From NCBI RefSeq assembly GCF_023566315.1, contig NZ_JAKNSU010000001.1: a stretch of 64,000 bases of DNA. The stretch is one strand, 5' to 3'. Below, one piece after another: positions 9,241 to 20,153 of this stretch (position 1 is the stretch's first letter; each line of letters begins with the position of its first letter). Both the position numbers and the translations under genes were made by a program. The notes below the pieces were generated by a model, which had not been told where the DNA came from, ran no database searches, and worked only from the letters and a program-made list of their open reading frames with translations. This DNA is from Edwardiiplasma whartonense. GTDB taxonomy: Bacteria > Bacillota_I > Bacilli_A > Mycoplasmatales > Mycoplasmataceae.

Positions 9241-10137
9241 TTAGGTTTTTTTACCACTTTCTTTTAAAAATACTGCATAAAGTTCGTTGATTGGTAAACC
9301 AGTTTGAACACTGACCACTCGACAAGCAGCTTTTAATTTTAATCCTTGATTAATTTGTTCTTGAATTAAAGCAATTTGTTCTTGTTTTGACAAAACTAAC
9401 TTAAAAGAAGAATTAGCAAAGCAAATTACAAATTCACCCTTGAAAACAAATTCAGGACTCTGAATAAACTCAGCAACTTCGCGAATCGTTCCCCGAATAA
9501 TTTCTTCATTCATCTTAGTTAATTCTCGAGCAATGACTACAAGTGTTTGGGGTTGGTTAATTAATACTTGGTCCAAAGCTAAGATAGTTTCTTTTATTCG
9601 GTGTACTGATTCATAAAAACAAATTAAAGTATCAGAATAATTCTGCACAATCTTTGTCAATTCATGAACCTTTGCTACTTGATTTTTACTAGTTAAAAAA
9701 CCGTGAAAGTAATTGCTTTTCCCTACCAAAGCACTAGCAACCAAAGCATGAATATAAGCAGGACCACAGTTAAGTGCGCTGAGATTGAACTTCAGCATTT
9801 CTTCATTTACCAAAGACGCTAGTAATCATGACCCTGGATCGCTAATGGTCGGGATTCCAGCATCACTAATAATTGCCAAATCACAACCTTGATTTAAATA
9901 TTCTTTAACTCGCTTACTACGTTCTAATTCGTTGTATTTATGCAAGGAAATTAAGGGTTTATTAATCTGAAAGTGCTGCAAAAGGATTTGACTAGTTCTG
10001 GTATCTTCACAAAGAATATAATCTACTGTTTTTAACGTTTCAATCGCTCGAAGACTAAAATCGTTTAAGTTACCAATCGGTGTTCCGACCACATAAATGG
10101 TTGGTAAACTGTTTTTAAACGTTTGTTGAACTCACAT
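9241..10137 (-). CDS. rsmI: 16S rRNA (cytidine-1402-2'-O)-methyltransferase
   Basis: Methylates the ribose of C1402 in 16S rRNA using AdoMet. 298 residues, close to the usual 280-290. It has YVVGTPIGNLNDFS, LCEDTRTSQ, ISDAGIPTISDPGS and YESVHRI, the tetrapyrrole-methylase fold signatures of RsmI. It starts ATG-TGA (Met-Trp) at 10135-10137 behind AAAGG. Two in-frame TGA codons mean it is invisible under the standard code. Confidence 0.95.
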
Positions 10138-10160
10138 CTTAACCTTTCTATCTTAGAAAA

Positions 10161-10187
10161 ACCCAAAAACAAGTTTTGTTTTTGGGT
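10161..10187 (-). terminator. Terminator of greA
   Basis: Perfect 10-bp stem ACCCAAAAAC/GTTTTTGGGT with a 7-nt loop, followed by TTTTC on the minus strand, just after the greA stop and 24 nt before rsmI. Any greA-rsmI co-transcription would need read-through. Confidence 0.85.
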
Positions 10188-10195
10188 TTAATAAA

Positions 10196-10663
10196 CTATT
10201 TAACACTGACAACTTTTACTTTGTAAGGAACATTAACTTCTCTAACTTCTAAAACCTCTTCGCTCTTGTGACCAAGCATTGCTTTAGCAAGGGGAGACTC
10301 GTTTGAGATTAACCCTGCAAACGGATCGGCTTCAATCGCACCAACAATTTTAACCATATGAATTTTTTGAGTTTTCAAATCTTGATATTCAACTTGAGAA
10401 CCAATCTTCACTTCCCCTTTTTTACCACCAGTATTAATTACTTTTGCTTTGGAAATTACTGATTCTAATTCTTTAATCCGACTTTCAATTTCTGCTTGTT
10501 TGTTTCTTGCTGCATCATAATCAGCATTTTCAGACAAGTCACCTTGGTTTCTTGCTTCTACCAATTCATCAATTACTTGGGGACGAATTACATCGATTAA
10601 ATGTCGTAGTTCCTTTCTTTTTTCTTCTAACCCCTCTTTAGTTAAAATAATCTCTTCTGCCAT
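10196..10663 (-). CDS. greA: Transcription elongation factor GreA
   Basis: Rescues backtracked RNA polymerase by stimulating transcript cleavage. 155 residues: an N-terminal coiled coil with the acidic tip (EARNQGDLSENADYDAAR) and the C-terminal FKBP-like domain (SPLAKAMLGHKSEEV). A TATAAT at 10695-10700 lies just upstream without a clear -35 box. Confidence 0.97.
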   Translation of the reverse strand: MAEEIILTKEGLEEKRKELRHLIDVIRPQVIDELVEARNQGDLSENADYDAARNKQAEIESRIKELESVISKAKVINTGGKKGEVKIGSQVEYQDLKTQKIHMVKIVGAIEADPFAGLISNESPLAKAMLGHKSEEVLEVREVNVPYKVKVVSVK

Positions 10664-10740
10664 CAGTTTTCACTACCTCCGTTTTGATTTTTACATTATA
10701 ACTTAATTTTTCTGCCATTTTAGCACAAAACTACGAAATT

Positions 10741-12531
10741 TTAATCATCATCATGAAGATAATGATAAAGTTTCATTGTCGTTTGTCGATTTTTAATAAT
10801 CAAGTCCAGTTCTTCAAAACTAGCTCTTTTTAAATCACCTTTAGTTTGGTAATGCTTATTTAACTCCTGAATCTTTTTTAATCCTAACCCTTTAATTGTC
10901 AACAACTCGTTAGTTAGAAAGGCACGATTTTGTTTTTGTCTAAAACCAGATTTAGCATAACTATCAACCCTTAACTGCATGCTCGCTAAAAAGTTATACA
11001 ACCCTGAATGTTTATCTAAAACTTGTTCGCTTTGGGTTAAATCAAGAATTTTTTCTGTATTATGATGGCTATTTTTAATCAAACCAATCACAGGAATTTG
11101 TTCTAAACCTAAGGCTGAAAGCACCTTTTTAGCGGCGTGAACTTGATTTAAGCCTCCATCCATAATCACAAGATCAGGCAGTGAGCGATGTTCGACTAAA
11201 CTCTTTTGGTACCGACGGTAAACCAAATTTTCTAACCGACTCGCATCATCACGAGCTTCGATTTCAATGTTATATTTCCGAAAATCATTCCGGGAAGGCT
11301 TACCATTATAATAAACGACACAACTTCCAGTAACAAACTCATCACCCAAATTGGAAATATCAAACATTTCAATATGTTCTGGAAAGGTTGGCAAGTTCAA
11401 AAGAATTTGGAGTTGCTTTAAAACTTCACTCTCTTTATCATTAACACTTTGACTTTGAAGATTAACTTGGTTTAAAGCCTCAATTGCATTTTCTTGGGCT
11501 AATTGATAAAGTGCCTGTTCTTGAGGATTTAACGGGTGGGTTGCCAAAGGTTTAACTTTATCTTCTAATTGAAATAAATCAATGTCTTTAGGAAGAATGA
11601 TTTGGTCTGGTAAGATGTTTTTTTCATAGATTTGACTCACATAATTAATTACTAATTCTTCTAAATCCTGATCATGATAAACACTGACTAACTGGTCTTT
11701 ATACAACAATCTTCCTGCCCGATAAAACAAGGTCACAAAAACAAGATGTTCATCATCAACTTCATAAGCAATCACATCGCGATTAGCCTCATCATCAATG
11801 GTTACTTCTTGGCGTGAAAGCGCATAATCAAGTGATTCTAACAACTCTTTCAACCTTCCTGCTTCTTCAAACTGTAAATTAGAAGCAGCATAATCCATTT
11901 TTTCTAATAAATCAGTCCGAACCTCGGTAGTTTTTCCCTTAAAAAAGCGGTCAACATGACGAATTTGTTCTTGGTAATATTGGGGGTCAACTACTTTAAA
12001 ACAAGCACCAGAACACTGGTGAAGGTGGTAGTAAATACACGGTTTTCCTTGATATCCCTTGCACCGACGCAAAGGAAATAAACGTTCCATCACCCTTAAA
12101 AGGTTTCGAGCATTACTTCCTTGTGGTAAAGGACCGTAATTGCGAAGCGCTTTTTTGTTATACTTGCGAACGTATTTATACTGGGGGTCCCTTTCATTGG
12201 TAATAATAATATAAGGATAAGCTTTATCATCATTTAAGATGATGTTGTAGCGAGGGTGGTATTTTTTAATCAGGTTTTGTTCTAATAGAAATGATTCTGC
12301 TTCATTACTAACCACAAAAAAGTCTAAATCCTGAATGTCACGAACTAATCGAGTAGTTTTAATGTTGTGAGCGCGATTAAAATACGAAATTACCCGTTTA
12401 CGTAAATCTTTAGCTTTTCCAACATAAATGACCTTTCCTTCATTGTTGTAATAAAGATAACATCCAGGTTTATGAGGGAGGTTTTTAACTTTATCTTCTA
12501 GGGTTTGGTTATTAAAATAAGTTTTATCCAT
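10741..12531 (-). CDS. uvrC: Excinuclease ABC subunit C
   Basis: Makes the two incisions flanking a DNA lesion in nucleotide excision repair with UvrA and UvrB. 596 residues. It has an N-terminal GIY-YIG nuclease (GCYLYYNNEGKVIYVGKAKDLR), a UvrB-binding UVR segment (MDYAASNLQFEEAGRLKELL), the RNase-H-like C-terminal nuclease (VMDGGLNQVHAAKKVL) and a helix-hairpin-helix (IKGLGLKKIQELNKHY). The ATG at 12529-12531 (MDKTYFNNQ) is preferred because CAGGAG precedes it; a 14-codon upstream extension is open but overlaps the upstream gene. Confidence 0.96.
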   Translation of the reverse strand: MDKTYFNNQTLEDKVKNLPHKPGCYLYYNNEGKVIYVGKAKDLRKRVISYFNRAHNIKTTRLVRDIQDLDFFVVSNEAESFLLEQNLIKKYHPRYNIILNDDKAYPYIIITNERDPQYKYVRKYNKKALRNYGPLPQGSNARNLLRVMERLFPLRRCKGYQGKPCIYYHLHQCSGACFKVVDPQYYQEQIRHVDRFFKGKTTEVRTDLLEKMDYAASNLQFEEAGRLKELLESLDYALSRQEVTIDDEANRDVIAYEVDDEHLVFVTLFYRAGRLLYKDQLVSVYHDQDLEELVINYVSQIYEKNILPDQIILPKDIDLFQLEDKVKPLATHPLNPQEQALYQLAQENAIEALNQVNLQSQSVNDKESEVLKQLQILLNLPTFPEHIEMFDISNLGDEFVTGSCVVYYNGKPSRNDFRKYNIEIEARDDASRLENLVYRRYQKSLVEHRSLPDLVIMDGGLNQVHAAKKVLSALGLEQIPVIGLIKNSHHNTEKILDLTQSEQVLDKHSGLYNFLASMQLRVDSYAKSGFRQKQNRAFLTNELLTIKGLGLKKIQELNKHYQTKGDLKRASFEELDLIIKNRQTTMKLYHYLHDDD

Positions 12532-12548
12532 GAGTTTCTCCTGACAAG

Positions 12549-13283
12549 TTAGTGTTTTAGAGGCGGAATTCAAAGTTTAGTTAAAGTATTGGTTAAACCA
12601 AAATAACGATTATTATTAAAATAGGCATCTTGACTAATTTGGGCTGTTTGGTTTAATTTTACCTTCAAATTTAAAATAACTTGACGAGGAAGAAGAAAAC
12701 AAAAAACTCCTAAACAAAAAACAAGAAGAAGGCAAAGAGTAAAAACCAGTTGTCAATGGCTCTTGAAGTTAAGGGTCGGAAAATAAATTACCATTGAAAG
12801 AAAAAAACCCAAACCACTCAATAAAAGAGCAAGCATTAAAACTACTGATTTTCAATTTAAATGCTTCAAGTTTGATTTTACCTTCAATTGATGAAACAGA
12901 TATTGGGGAGGAACTAAACCACTCAACTCCTGTTCGATTAAATGATAATAACCACCATAAAAGGTTCAATATAAGGGAAAATTAATCAACCTCAAAACTT
13001 CAAGATTATAATCTTGAGAAACTATTTTAATCAATTGTTGTAGTTTGGAATAACCAAGATAGTTTTTAACTATTGTGTAAAGCACTCAAAATGTAAAAAA
13101 AACTAAACCATCATAAATTAAAATCTGATTTGGTCGGGAATTATTAACATTTTTAATTGAAGAATAAAGGTTAATTGCTCAAAAAATCATTAAACCCAAG
13201 AAAAAAACTAGGTTAATTAAAAGCGTATTGGAAAACTTCTTGGATTGGATATGTAAATAACTCTTTAAATCACTTTTGTTCAT
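12549..13283 (-). CDS. Membrane protein of unknown function
   Basis: 244 residues with four membrane segments: two near residues 20-40 and 60-78, and two near 155-175 and 188-208. A soluble stretch lies between the pairs. No motif is recognised. It contains several TGA Trp codons and is not visible as one frame under the standard code. The stop is 17 nt before the uvrC start and the start is 7 nt after the next gene's stop, so the three form one transcription unit. Confidence 0.75.
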
Positions 13284-13290
13284 AAACACC

Positions 13291-13881
13291 TTAACGTCGA
13301 CGAAGTTTGATTCGTTTAACCACTTCATCAATAATTAATGGAAAGACCCCATTGCTTTGTGCTGAATCAACATCAATAATAAAAATTTCATCTTCACTTG
13401 TATTAGTAGCATTAAGTTGGTATAAGTCAAAACCAAAGCTTTCTTCTTGATCAAAAAAAGTTTCAAACAATTCGTTGAAATTAAAGGGGATATGAGTTTC
13501 ATAAACTTCAATAATTAGTTCTTTTAAACGGTTAACAATTTCATCAACCAAAGAATAATCAAAGTGATCTTCTTCTTTCATATATTGTTCGTAACTTGCA
13601 CTAATACTATCAGTTTTATCAATTAAAATATCTTTGATTGGTTTATTCAAGTTTAAGCGTAATGATCAGCAAATTACTAAAGGTTGGACTTGATCTCATT
13701 TTAAATCAGAATCATTTTTAAAGTTAGTAAAACTTTCTTTGAAACCCGCTTCAAACCCATCTGATTTTTGAAAATTAAGGTTAAAACTCTTTTCTTTTTG
13801 ATCCAATTCCTTAAAAAAAGTCAAAGCAGCTTTTTCATCGTTTATCACTGATCAAGTTAAGCTAATTTGTTCCATTTGCAT
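13291..13881 (-). CDS. Acidic cytoplasmic protein of unknown function
   Basis: 196 residues, no membrane segment. It is rich in Asp/Glu/Phe (FNELFETFFDQEESFGFDLY) with a C-terminal IDEVVKRIKLRRR. Some DUF177/YceD-type proteins encoded near ribosomal genes have a similar acidic middle (IDVDSAQSNGVFPLIIDEVV), but I do not assign that. Two in-frame starts, ATG 13879-13881 and ATG 13873-13875; the first is closer to a GGGTAAAG site. First gene of the unit leading to uvrC. Confidence 0.7.
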
Positions 13882-13926
13882 ATTCTTTACCCGCTTTATT
13901 TTAAATAAAATATATGCTATAAATTT

Positions 13927-13964
13927 AAAAAAATCAAACCTTTACTTTTGGTTTGATTTTTTTT
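13927..13964. terminator. Terminator of the FtsK-like gene
   Basis: AAATCAAACC/GGTTTGATTT stem of 10 bp with a 9-nt loop and T tracts on both sides, immediately after the FtsK-like stop codon. Confidence 0.9.
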
Positions 13965-13969
13965 CGACT

Positions 13970-15415
13970 TTATTTTGGTTTATAGTAGATTTCTCGGGTT
14001 TTTCAACCGTTATCAGGACCAATTAGACCCTCTGCTTCCATTCGGTTAATAATTTCACTTGCTTCACTAAAAGAAATCTTTAACTGACGTTTTAAAAATG
14101 AGGCACTAGCCTTTCTGGTTTTTAAAACTTCTGCTAATGCTTGTTTGTACAACAAATCTTTTTGGTTTAAATTTACAGAATCAGGAAGAGAAACCAATGA
14201 TTTAACCATCCCATCTGTTTGAGTTTTTCCATCAAGAGATGGTTTTAAAATTTCTTCAAAGAATAAAGAATCATCAACTTCTTGACCATCATTGTTTATA
14301 AAAGTTTCCATGCTTGGTTCTCTTAATGGTTTAAAACCATAGACCCCAAGCTGAGGATCAATTTTTACACCAGTGTCTATTAAGGTTTGTGTTGGTTCAA
14401 CTTGATGATATTTTAGATCAATATCTTGTTCCTCATCAAACATCGTAAAAGTCTCGTACTCATCTTCTGGTTCATTTCAATTAATTTCACTAAAATCCTT
14501 TTTAATTACCAATGATGATTCTTGAGCAGGAGGCGAAACAACATCTAGTAAAGGCGCTTCTGATTCTTCTGCTCAAGATAACACTTTAGTAGATGAGTCT
14601 TTATGGTTAGTTAAATTAAACAACGGTTTTTTTTGATCGTGAGGATTGTTATTACTTCTTAAAGCAAGCACCCTCACTTTTTTTCCTTTTCTTTTTGCTT
14701 TAGGCAAGAATAAGAAAAGTGGATTTCCAGTTAAAGTCCAGATAATACTTAAAAACAAAGCAACAACACCCAAGACTAAACTAATCGGAAGTGAAGTATA
14801 AGCAAAAATTCCTGCAAAGAAATTACCAAGAAAGCCACCACCTTGATATAAGTTAAGATAACCAAATAATGGGTAAATTAAGAACTTGGCGTGACCGCTG
14901 ACATTATTAAACTTACTACTAAAAAGACTGTTTTCTAACCAGTTACTAGTATAAATCGTCATTGATTTAACAAAAATGTTTTTTTGTCATAACTTAATCC
15001 CATCTAAGTGGTGAACTTTTAAACCAATTAATAAAGCCGCAGAACAAATTCAGGCAACTGCTAAACCAAGCGCTAGTAGCATTCCTAAAAATCGTTTTTT
15101 AGCCTTAAGTTGTAAACCAAATAAAATCGAAAGGTCAATAAACATTAAGACTAAATAGATAGGATATTTTAATCAACCGAAAATAAAGTTGAAAAATACA
15201 TCATCAAAAAAAGCACCGATGGTTAAAAACCTTCCTGCAGATAGAATTAAAAATAAGAAAAAGGTCACTGACCCGACCACTCAAGCAATTGAATCGCTCT
15301 TGTGAACCTTTTTATTAGTTTCAAAAATAATCGTCCGGTTTTCGTTGTAGTTTTTGGTTGATAACACTGTGCTCTGATCAGTGTCACTAACAAACTCTTT
15401 AATTTTTTTGTTCAT
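13970..15415 (-). CDS. FtsK/SpoIIIE-like protein lacking the motor domain
   Basis: 481 residues in one continuous frame with TGA as Trp. The N-terminal 230 residues hold four or five membrane helices arranged as in the FtsK membrane domain. A charged, Pro/Asp/Glu-rich linker follows. The last 60 residues match the FtsK gamma winged helix that reads KOPS/SRS DNA (VLKTRKASASFLKRQL, EIINRMEAEGLIGP). The roughly 450-residue alpha/beta RecA-like motor with Walker A and B, which normally lies between them, is absent and there is no frameshift. It cannot translocate DNA alone. It might tether DNA at the membrane or partner a complete translocase elsewhere. Confidence 0.8.
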
Positions 15416-15811
15416 AGCTTCTCTCTTCTTCAAGACTATTTTTTATATTCTACCTTATTTTAACTAATTTTCATGTTTCATATTAAAACTAAAAATTTAC
15501 AAAAAAAGAACAGTCGGGAAAAGAACTGTTCTTTGGTACTAAATATTGGACATGGATAAGAACGATTTAATCGTTTAATTTTAAGGGAAATAGTTAACAA
15601 GTTATAAAATGAGTTTTATATCACAAAGACAAAAATATTATTTTAAATATAATTATCGCCCAACATTTAGTATAAAATTATGAAATAAATTAACATGTGA
15701 TTAACAACCACATTTACATAATATTCTCATTTTGAAAAAGTTTTGATAAAAAACTATTAATAATAAAAAGTTCTGTTTTTTATGTTTTATTTTGGAATTT
15801 ATTCCAAACAC
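15416..15811. other. 396-nt non-coding region between opp and ftsK-like genes
   Basis: Extremely AT-rich. It contains the terminator of the opp operon (15505-15534), a small TTTGGAA/TTCCAAA palindrome at about 15801-15815, and presumably the promoter of the FtsK-like gene on the minus strand, though I see no clear -35/-10 pair. No open frame longer than about 40 codons looks coding. Confidence 0.6.
15505..15534 (-). terminator. Terminator of the opp operon
   Basis: AAAGAACAGT/ACTGTTCTTT stem of 10 bp with a loop of about 10 nt, followed by a T run on the minus strand. Confidence 0.85.
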
Positions 15812-18226
15812 CTAACTATCTGTAACTTTCTCTTTAAAATTTATGTTAATTAACTTATTAACTAATTGCTCTTGTCAAGATTGTGTTTCAACAACACCAT
15901 CGCTTAACTTCTTAATCATCTTAACACCAGTAAAACGGTAGTTACTTGTTCCATAAGCAACCGACGGAACAGTACTGTGATCCAAGTAAGTTAAGGTAGG
16001 TAGAGTTTCAGGAGTTCTGGTGTAAAGTGGTAAAATCACTTGCGTCTCATACAAAGCACTCATTTCTGCTTGAGAAAATTGTTGATAACGAGAAATGGTA
16101 TCTGCTTGTTGACTGGCTTCATCAAGCAGTTTACCATAAGCACTTAGCTTAGTTGCTAAATCATCATAACTACTATTTTTTCCTTTTAAAGTTTCTTGTC
16201 CATCACTGGTGGTACTATCAATAACTTTACTAAAGTTGTTATATGCATCATAATCACCCTTATATCTAATAGTATTTAAATAAGTTGAAGGATCAGCATA
16301 GTCAGGACTTCATCCCGTAATGTTCATACTATAAGCACTTTGACGTTGTTTTTGTGCAAAATCAGCTTGGTCAATACTCTGAGAATCGTTATAAGTAATA
16401 CTAAATGGAAGGTTAGGAATTTGATCAAATTCATCAATCATACTATTAAGTCAAGGGAGGAAAGTAGTTTTTAACGCTCCGTTTTCTAAGAACCGAAACT
16501 TAACGTTATTTTTAATCTCATTGGCATCCCGATCCAGATTAACTTGCTTAATTAAAGTCTGAATTTTTGCTTCCACACTTTGATCGTTGATAAATTCTTG
16601 TTTTAAACTCTCATCGGTCAGAGCAGAATAAGCTAAGTAATCATTTTGCAAGTACAAGTCTTGACCATTATCAGTCAACGCTTCTTGCTCAGCAAGTTCA
16701 TCATCTGTCAAAGTTTGACCCATTTGAGTAGCAACATCTTGCACTTTAGCTCCATAACTTGTTTTAATATAATCAGTATAATCTTTTTCATTAACATCTA
16801 AAGCCAAACCATTAGCAGTATAAATGTTTCTTAACAATGAAGATTTGACCGCACCTTGAGGGTCCAAGGCACTTGAATAATAGTGTGCTGCTGTACTTCG
16901 GTTAATTGCATAAGAAATCAATGCCCGGGTTGAATTTTGGGCTAAAAGTTTATTTTCATCTAAACCAGAAATATCAGCTCCTGAACTAGTGCCTTCGGGA
17001 CGATAACCAAAATTATAAGTAATCATTCAAGTGGCTGGAGTTCCTGCATAAACATCTTTTAACCCTTTAAATTTAGGATTTGTCAGGTCACTTCCAACAT
17101 ACTTACTTCAACTTCGAGCATCAGTTGGTGAAATTGGCGTTTCAGAAAGATCACCAGTTTCAAACAAGAAGACTAAATTAGAAGGACTCTGATTTTTTGG
17201 GTAATTATAAATAATTTCTTTAATTGAAGTTTGATCATAATCAAAATAGTTTTTATTAGCTACTAACTTCATTCCTACAGAAATATTGACATCTCTAGGA
17301 ACATAAGCACCAGAATAATAAACGTGATCATATCCTCTAGAGTTATTCGCAGCATTTCCATAACTATACCCAGCAGTTGATTTTCTATAGTCAACTGCGA
17401 TATCTGGTAAGGGTGAAAAAGCTAAATAAGTTAACATGGTTGGAAAGTAAGGTGCAGTTGAAGCTAAATGAAAAATAACTGTTCCTCCTGCCACTTCACC
17501 CTCATCATTAACTCCATCTTCAACAGTTAACATTGGTGAATCTGGATAAGTGGCAGTTTTGTCACTGATTGATGGTAATGCTTCACTAGTTCCCGCCTTA
17601 CCTTCGGTTCAAAACCCGGGCATATCAACTGTTGAACCATTTTTAGTAATTTGAATGTAATGTTTGATAATCTCATCCAAAGCAAAGTTCTGACTCGCCT
17701 CATTTTCATACTGATAATCAGCTCCTGTTGCAGTTGTAATTGCGTTAGACAACTCATCAGCACGACTCATAACCACTCCTCATAACCCGTTAATTTGTGA
17801 AGTGGTTGAAGGATTATAAATATAACGTAACGTATTGGCAACATCGCTTGCCTTAATTCATTTCTGCTCTGCAACATTCCCCTTATAATCAAACCAATGA
17901 GCATCATTTTTCAAAGTCAAGGTTCAAGTCTTGTCAGCATCACTTCCATCAAATTCAGTTGCTAAATTTCCCTCAACCTCTTTATTAACATTAGCTTTTA
18001 AAAGTGTTTCTTGTAAATTAGCAAGGATTTTTAAATCTTCGTTTTGCATCGTCACTCCTGTTGATCACGAAGACATTGGTGCAGCATAATATGTCTTGTA
18101 AACAGAAGTGTCAACTGCTCGATTCATTAACTTGCCAAAAGTCATCGGTCCACAACTAACAACGGTTGCAGTTGTCATTGTAGTTAAACCAAGTGCACTT
18201 AAAACTGATAAACTTCTTTTTAACAT
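15812..18226 (-). CDS. oppA: Oligopeptide-binding lipoprotein OppA (copy 1)
   Basis: Extracytoplasmic solute-binding subunit of the Opp ABC transporter, anchored by lipid. 804 residues. It has a signal peptide with lipobox VVSCG (Cys25), then the family-5 binding fold with TYYAAPMSSWSTGVTMQNED near the start and ITGWSPDYADPSTYL toward the end, as in peptide-binding proteins. Start ATG 18224-18226 behind AGGAGGGC. It is the last gene of the operon, 15 nt after oppF. It is clearly paralogous to the binding protein at 24434-26662. Confidence 0.92.
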
Positions 18227-18241
18227 TATTCTGCCCTCCTT

Positions 18242-20152
18242 TTATTTTTTTCTTTTCTTTAATTGTTTTTGCATCGCTTTGAATTCGCGATTATTGGCAA
18301 AAACAAAGTGGTTTGGTTGAACTTCTTGTCAAACTGGAAAATCAACCAGGTAATCGTGGTGTTCTTTTTGTGGATTATAAACAAAATGAACTTTCTTTTT
18401 TTCTTGTTCTGGATCTGGTAAAGGAACCGCACTTAGCAAACTCTTAGTATAAGGATGCAAAGGATGATCAAACAATGTATCAGCAGGAGCAAGCTCAACA
18501 ATATCACCATGATATAAGACCGCAATCCGGTCGGCGATGAAGTGAACAATACTCAAATCGTGAGCGATAAAAATATAAGTTAAATCGTATTCTTTTTGAA
18601 AACGTGTTAACAAGTTAATCACTTGAGCTCTGATTGAAGCATCCAAAGCTGAAATTGGTTCATCAGCAACAATAAATTCAGGACGCATCACTAAAGCCCG
18701 AGCAATCCCAATCCGTTGACGTTGACCCCCAGAAAACTCGTGAGGATAACGTGACAAGTGTTCAGGAAGCATTCCCACTGAAGTTAAGGTTTGTTTGACT
18801 AAAAAGTGTTTTAAATCACTACTCTTGACTTGATCAGCACTTAGTTGGGATTCTTCTGGCTTATCGTGATTGTATCACTTAAGATAAGCATCTTTAACCT
18901 CCTGATTTTTATATAATTCGGGAAAGTTAGCCAATCCCTCACCAATAATTTGTTCAACTGGTAAATGATCATTTAAACTAGATGCTGGGTCTTGAAAAAT
19001 CATTTGCATTGATTTTTTTAAGTTTCTAGTTTCTTTTCGAATAGGATCTTTAAAAATTGGAGTTTGTTCTACTATTTGAGTAATTGATGGTTCTTTTAAA
19101 AGTTTTTTAATCTTAGTGAACTTTTCAACCAGTAATTTATTGTCAATTTCTTCATTTTTTTTAATTTGTCCACTAACATAACGAAGATATTTTTGTTTAT
19201 GTTGAGAACGAGCACAAAGCGCACTAATGATTTTAGCATCACCAATCATCGTAACGATTAAAGCGGAGATTGACTTATGAGTTGAAATAATTTCTTTTAG
19301 TTGAGCACCCAACTCATTCATGAACCGAGAAATACTAGTATACTTACCATTGACAGCATCACTACGAATTTTATTCATCGCTTCTAAACGGTAGTAAATT
19401 TCATTCTCCAAATCCTTAATTGCTAAAATCTTAGTTTCAATCGTTTTTAACTCGCTGGTTAATGTTGCTACTAATTCATGCTTAATAGGCACATAAGCAT
19501 CTAAATTATCAACAAATTTTAAGGTCTTTTGTAATAAACGAATCGTAGTAATTAAACGCTTTAAGTTATCCTTAATTGTTGTAGTGATAAACTTAATGTT
19601 TGCTTCTTTTTTAACTTTTACTAACTTCGTGTCTTTAATGTTAACCCCTTCAGCGATTGAGCGGTCAACACCATCAGGATAATCAGATAAAGTTTGGGTT
19701 TTAAAATCATAATACTTTGAATACAAGTACTTGTGATAAACCCGTTTATACTCTTCTAAGTAATTATTAATCTTGATTGTTGCTGCATTTTGATTATTAA
19801 GCATAACTTCAATATTATGTTCAATCTTCAAAGTTGCTTGGTCAAGTTTTAAAACACTCCCGCGAGCAACGCGATTTTTGAAATAAATTGTTCCTTCGTG
19901 AATTGGTTGAATTCCCATGATTGCTCGACCAATAGTGGTTTTTCCTGATCCTGATTCGCCAACCAAACCAAAAGTTTCACCCTTGTAAACATCAAAAGTA
20001 ACATCACGAACAGCCTTATTTACTTTTCGACCAGTCCCAAATTGAATTGCTACATTACGAACTCGAATCAATGGTTCTTGGTTTTTTTTACTCTTCAGCT
20101 TAGAAGTGGTTTTTTTACTCTGAGTAGATGATTTTTGTTTTTTTGATTCCAT
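18242..20152 (-). CDS. oppF: Oligopeptide ABC transporter ATPase OppF
   Basis: Energises peptide import with OppD. 636 residues, about twice the usual 310-330. Walker A (GESGSGKTT), Q loop (MIFQDPASSLND), signature (FSGGQRQR), Walker B (EFIVADEP) and the switch His (FIAHD) are all present. Between Walker A and the Q loop lies an insertion of roughly 270 residues that is Lys/Ile-rich and probably coiled coil. Similar enlarged OppD/OppF proteins occur in other mollicutes. The ATG at 20150-20152 lies 1 nt after the oppD stop; an overlapping GTG at 20161 is the alternative. Confidence 0.94.
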
Positions 20153-20153
20153 C

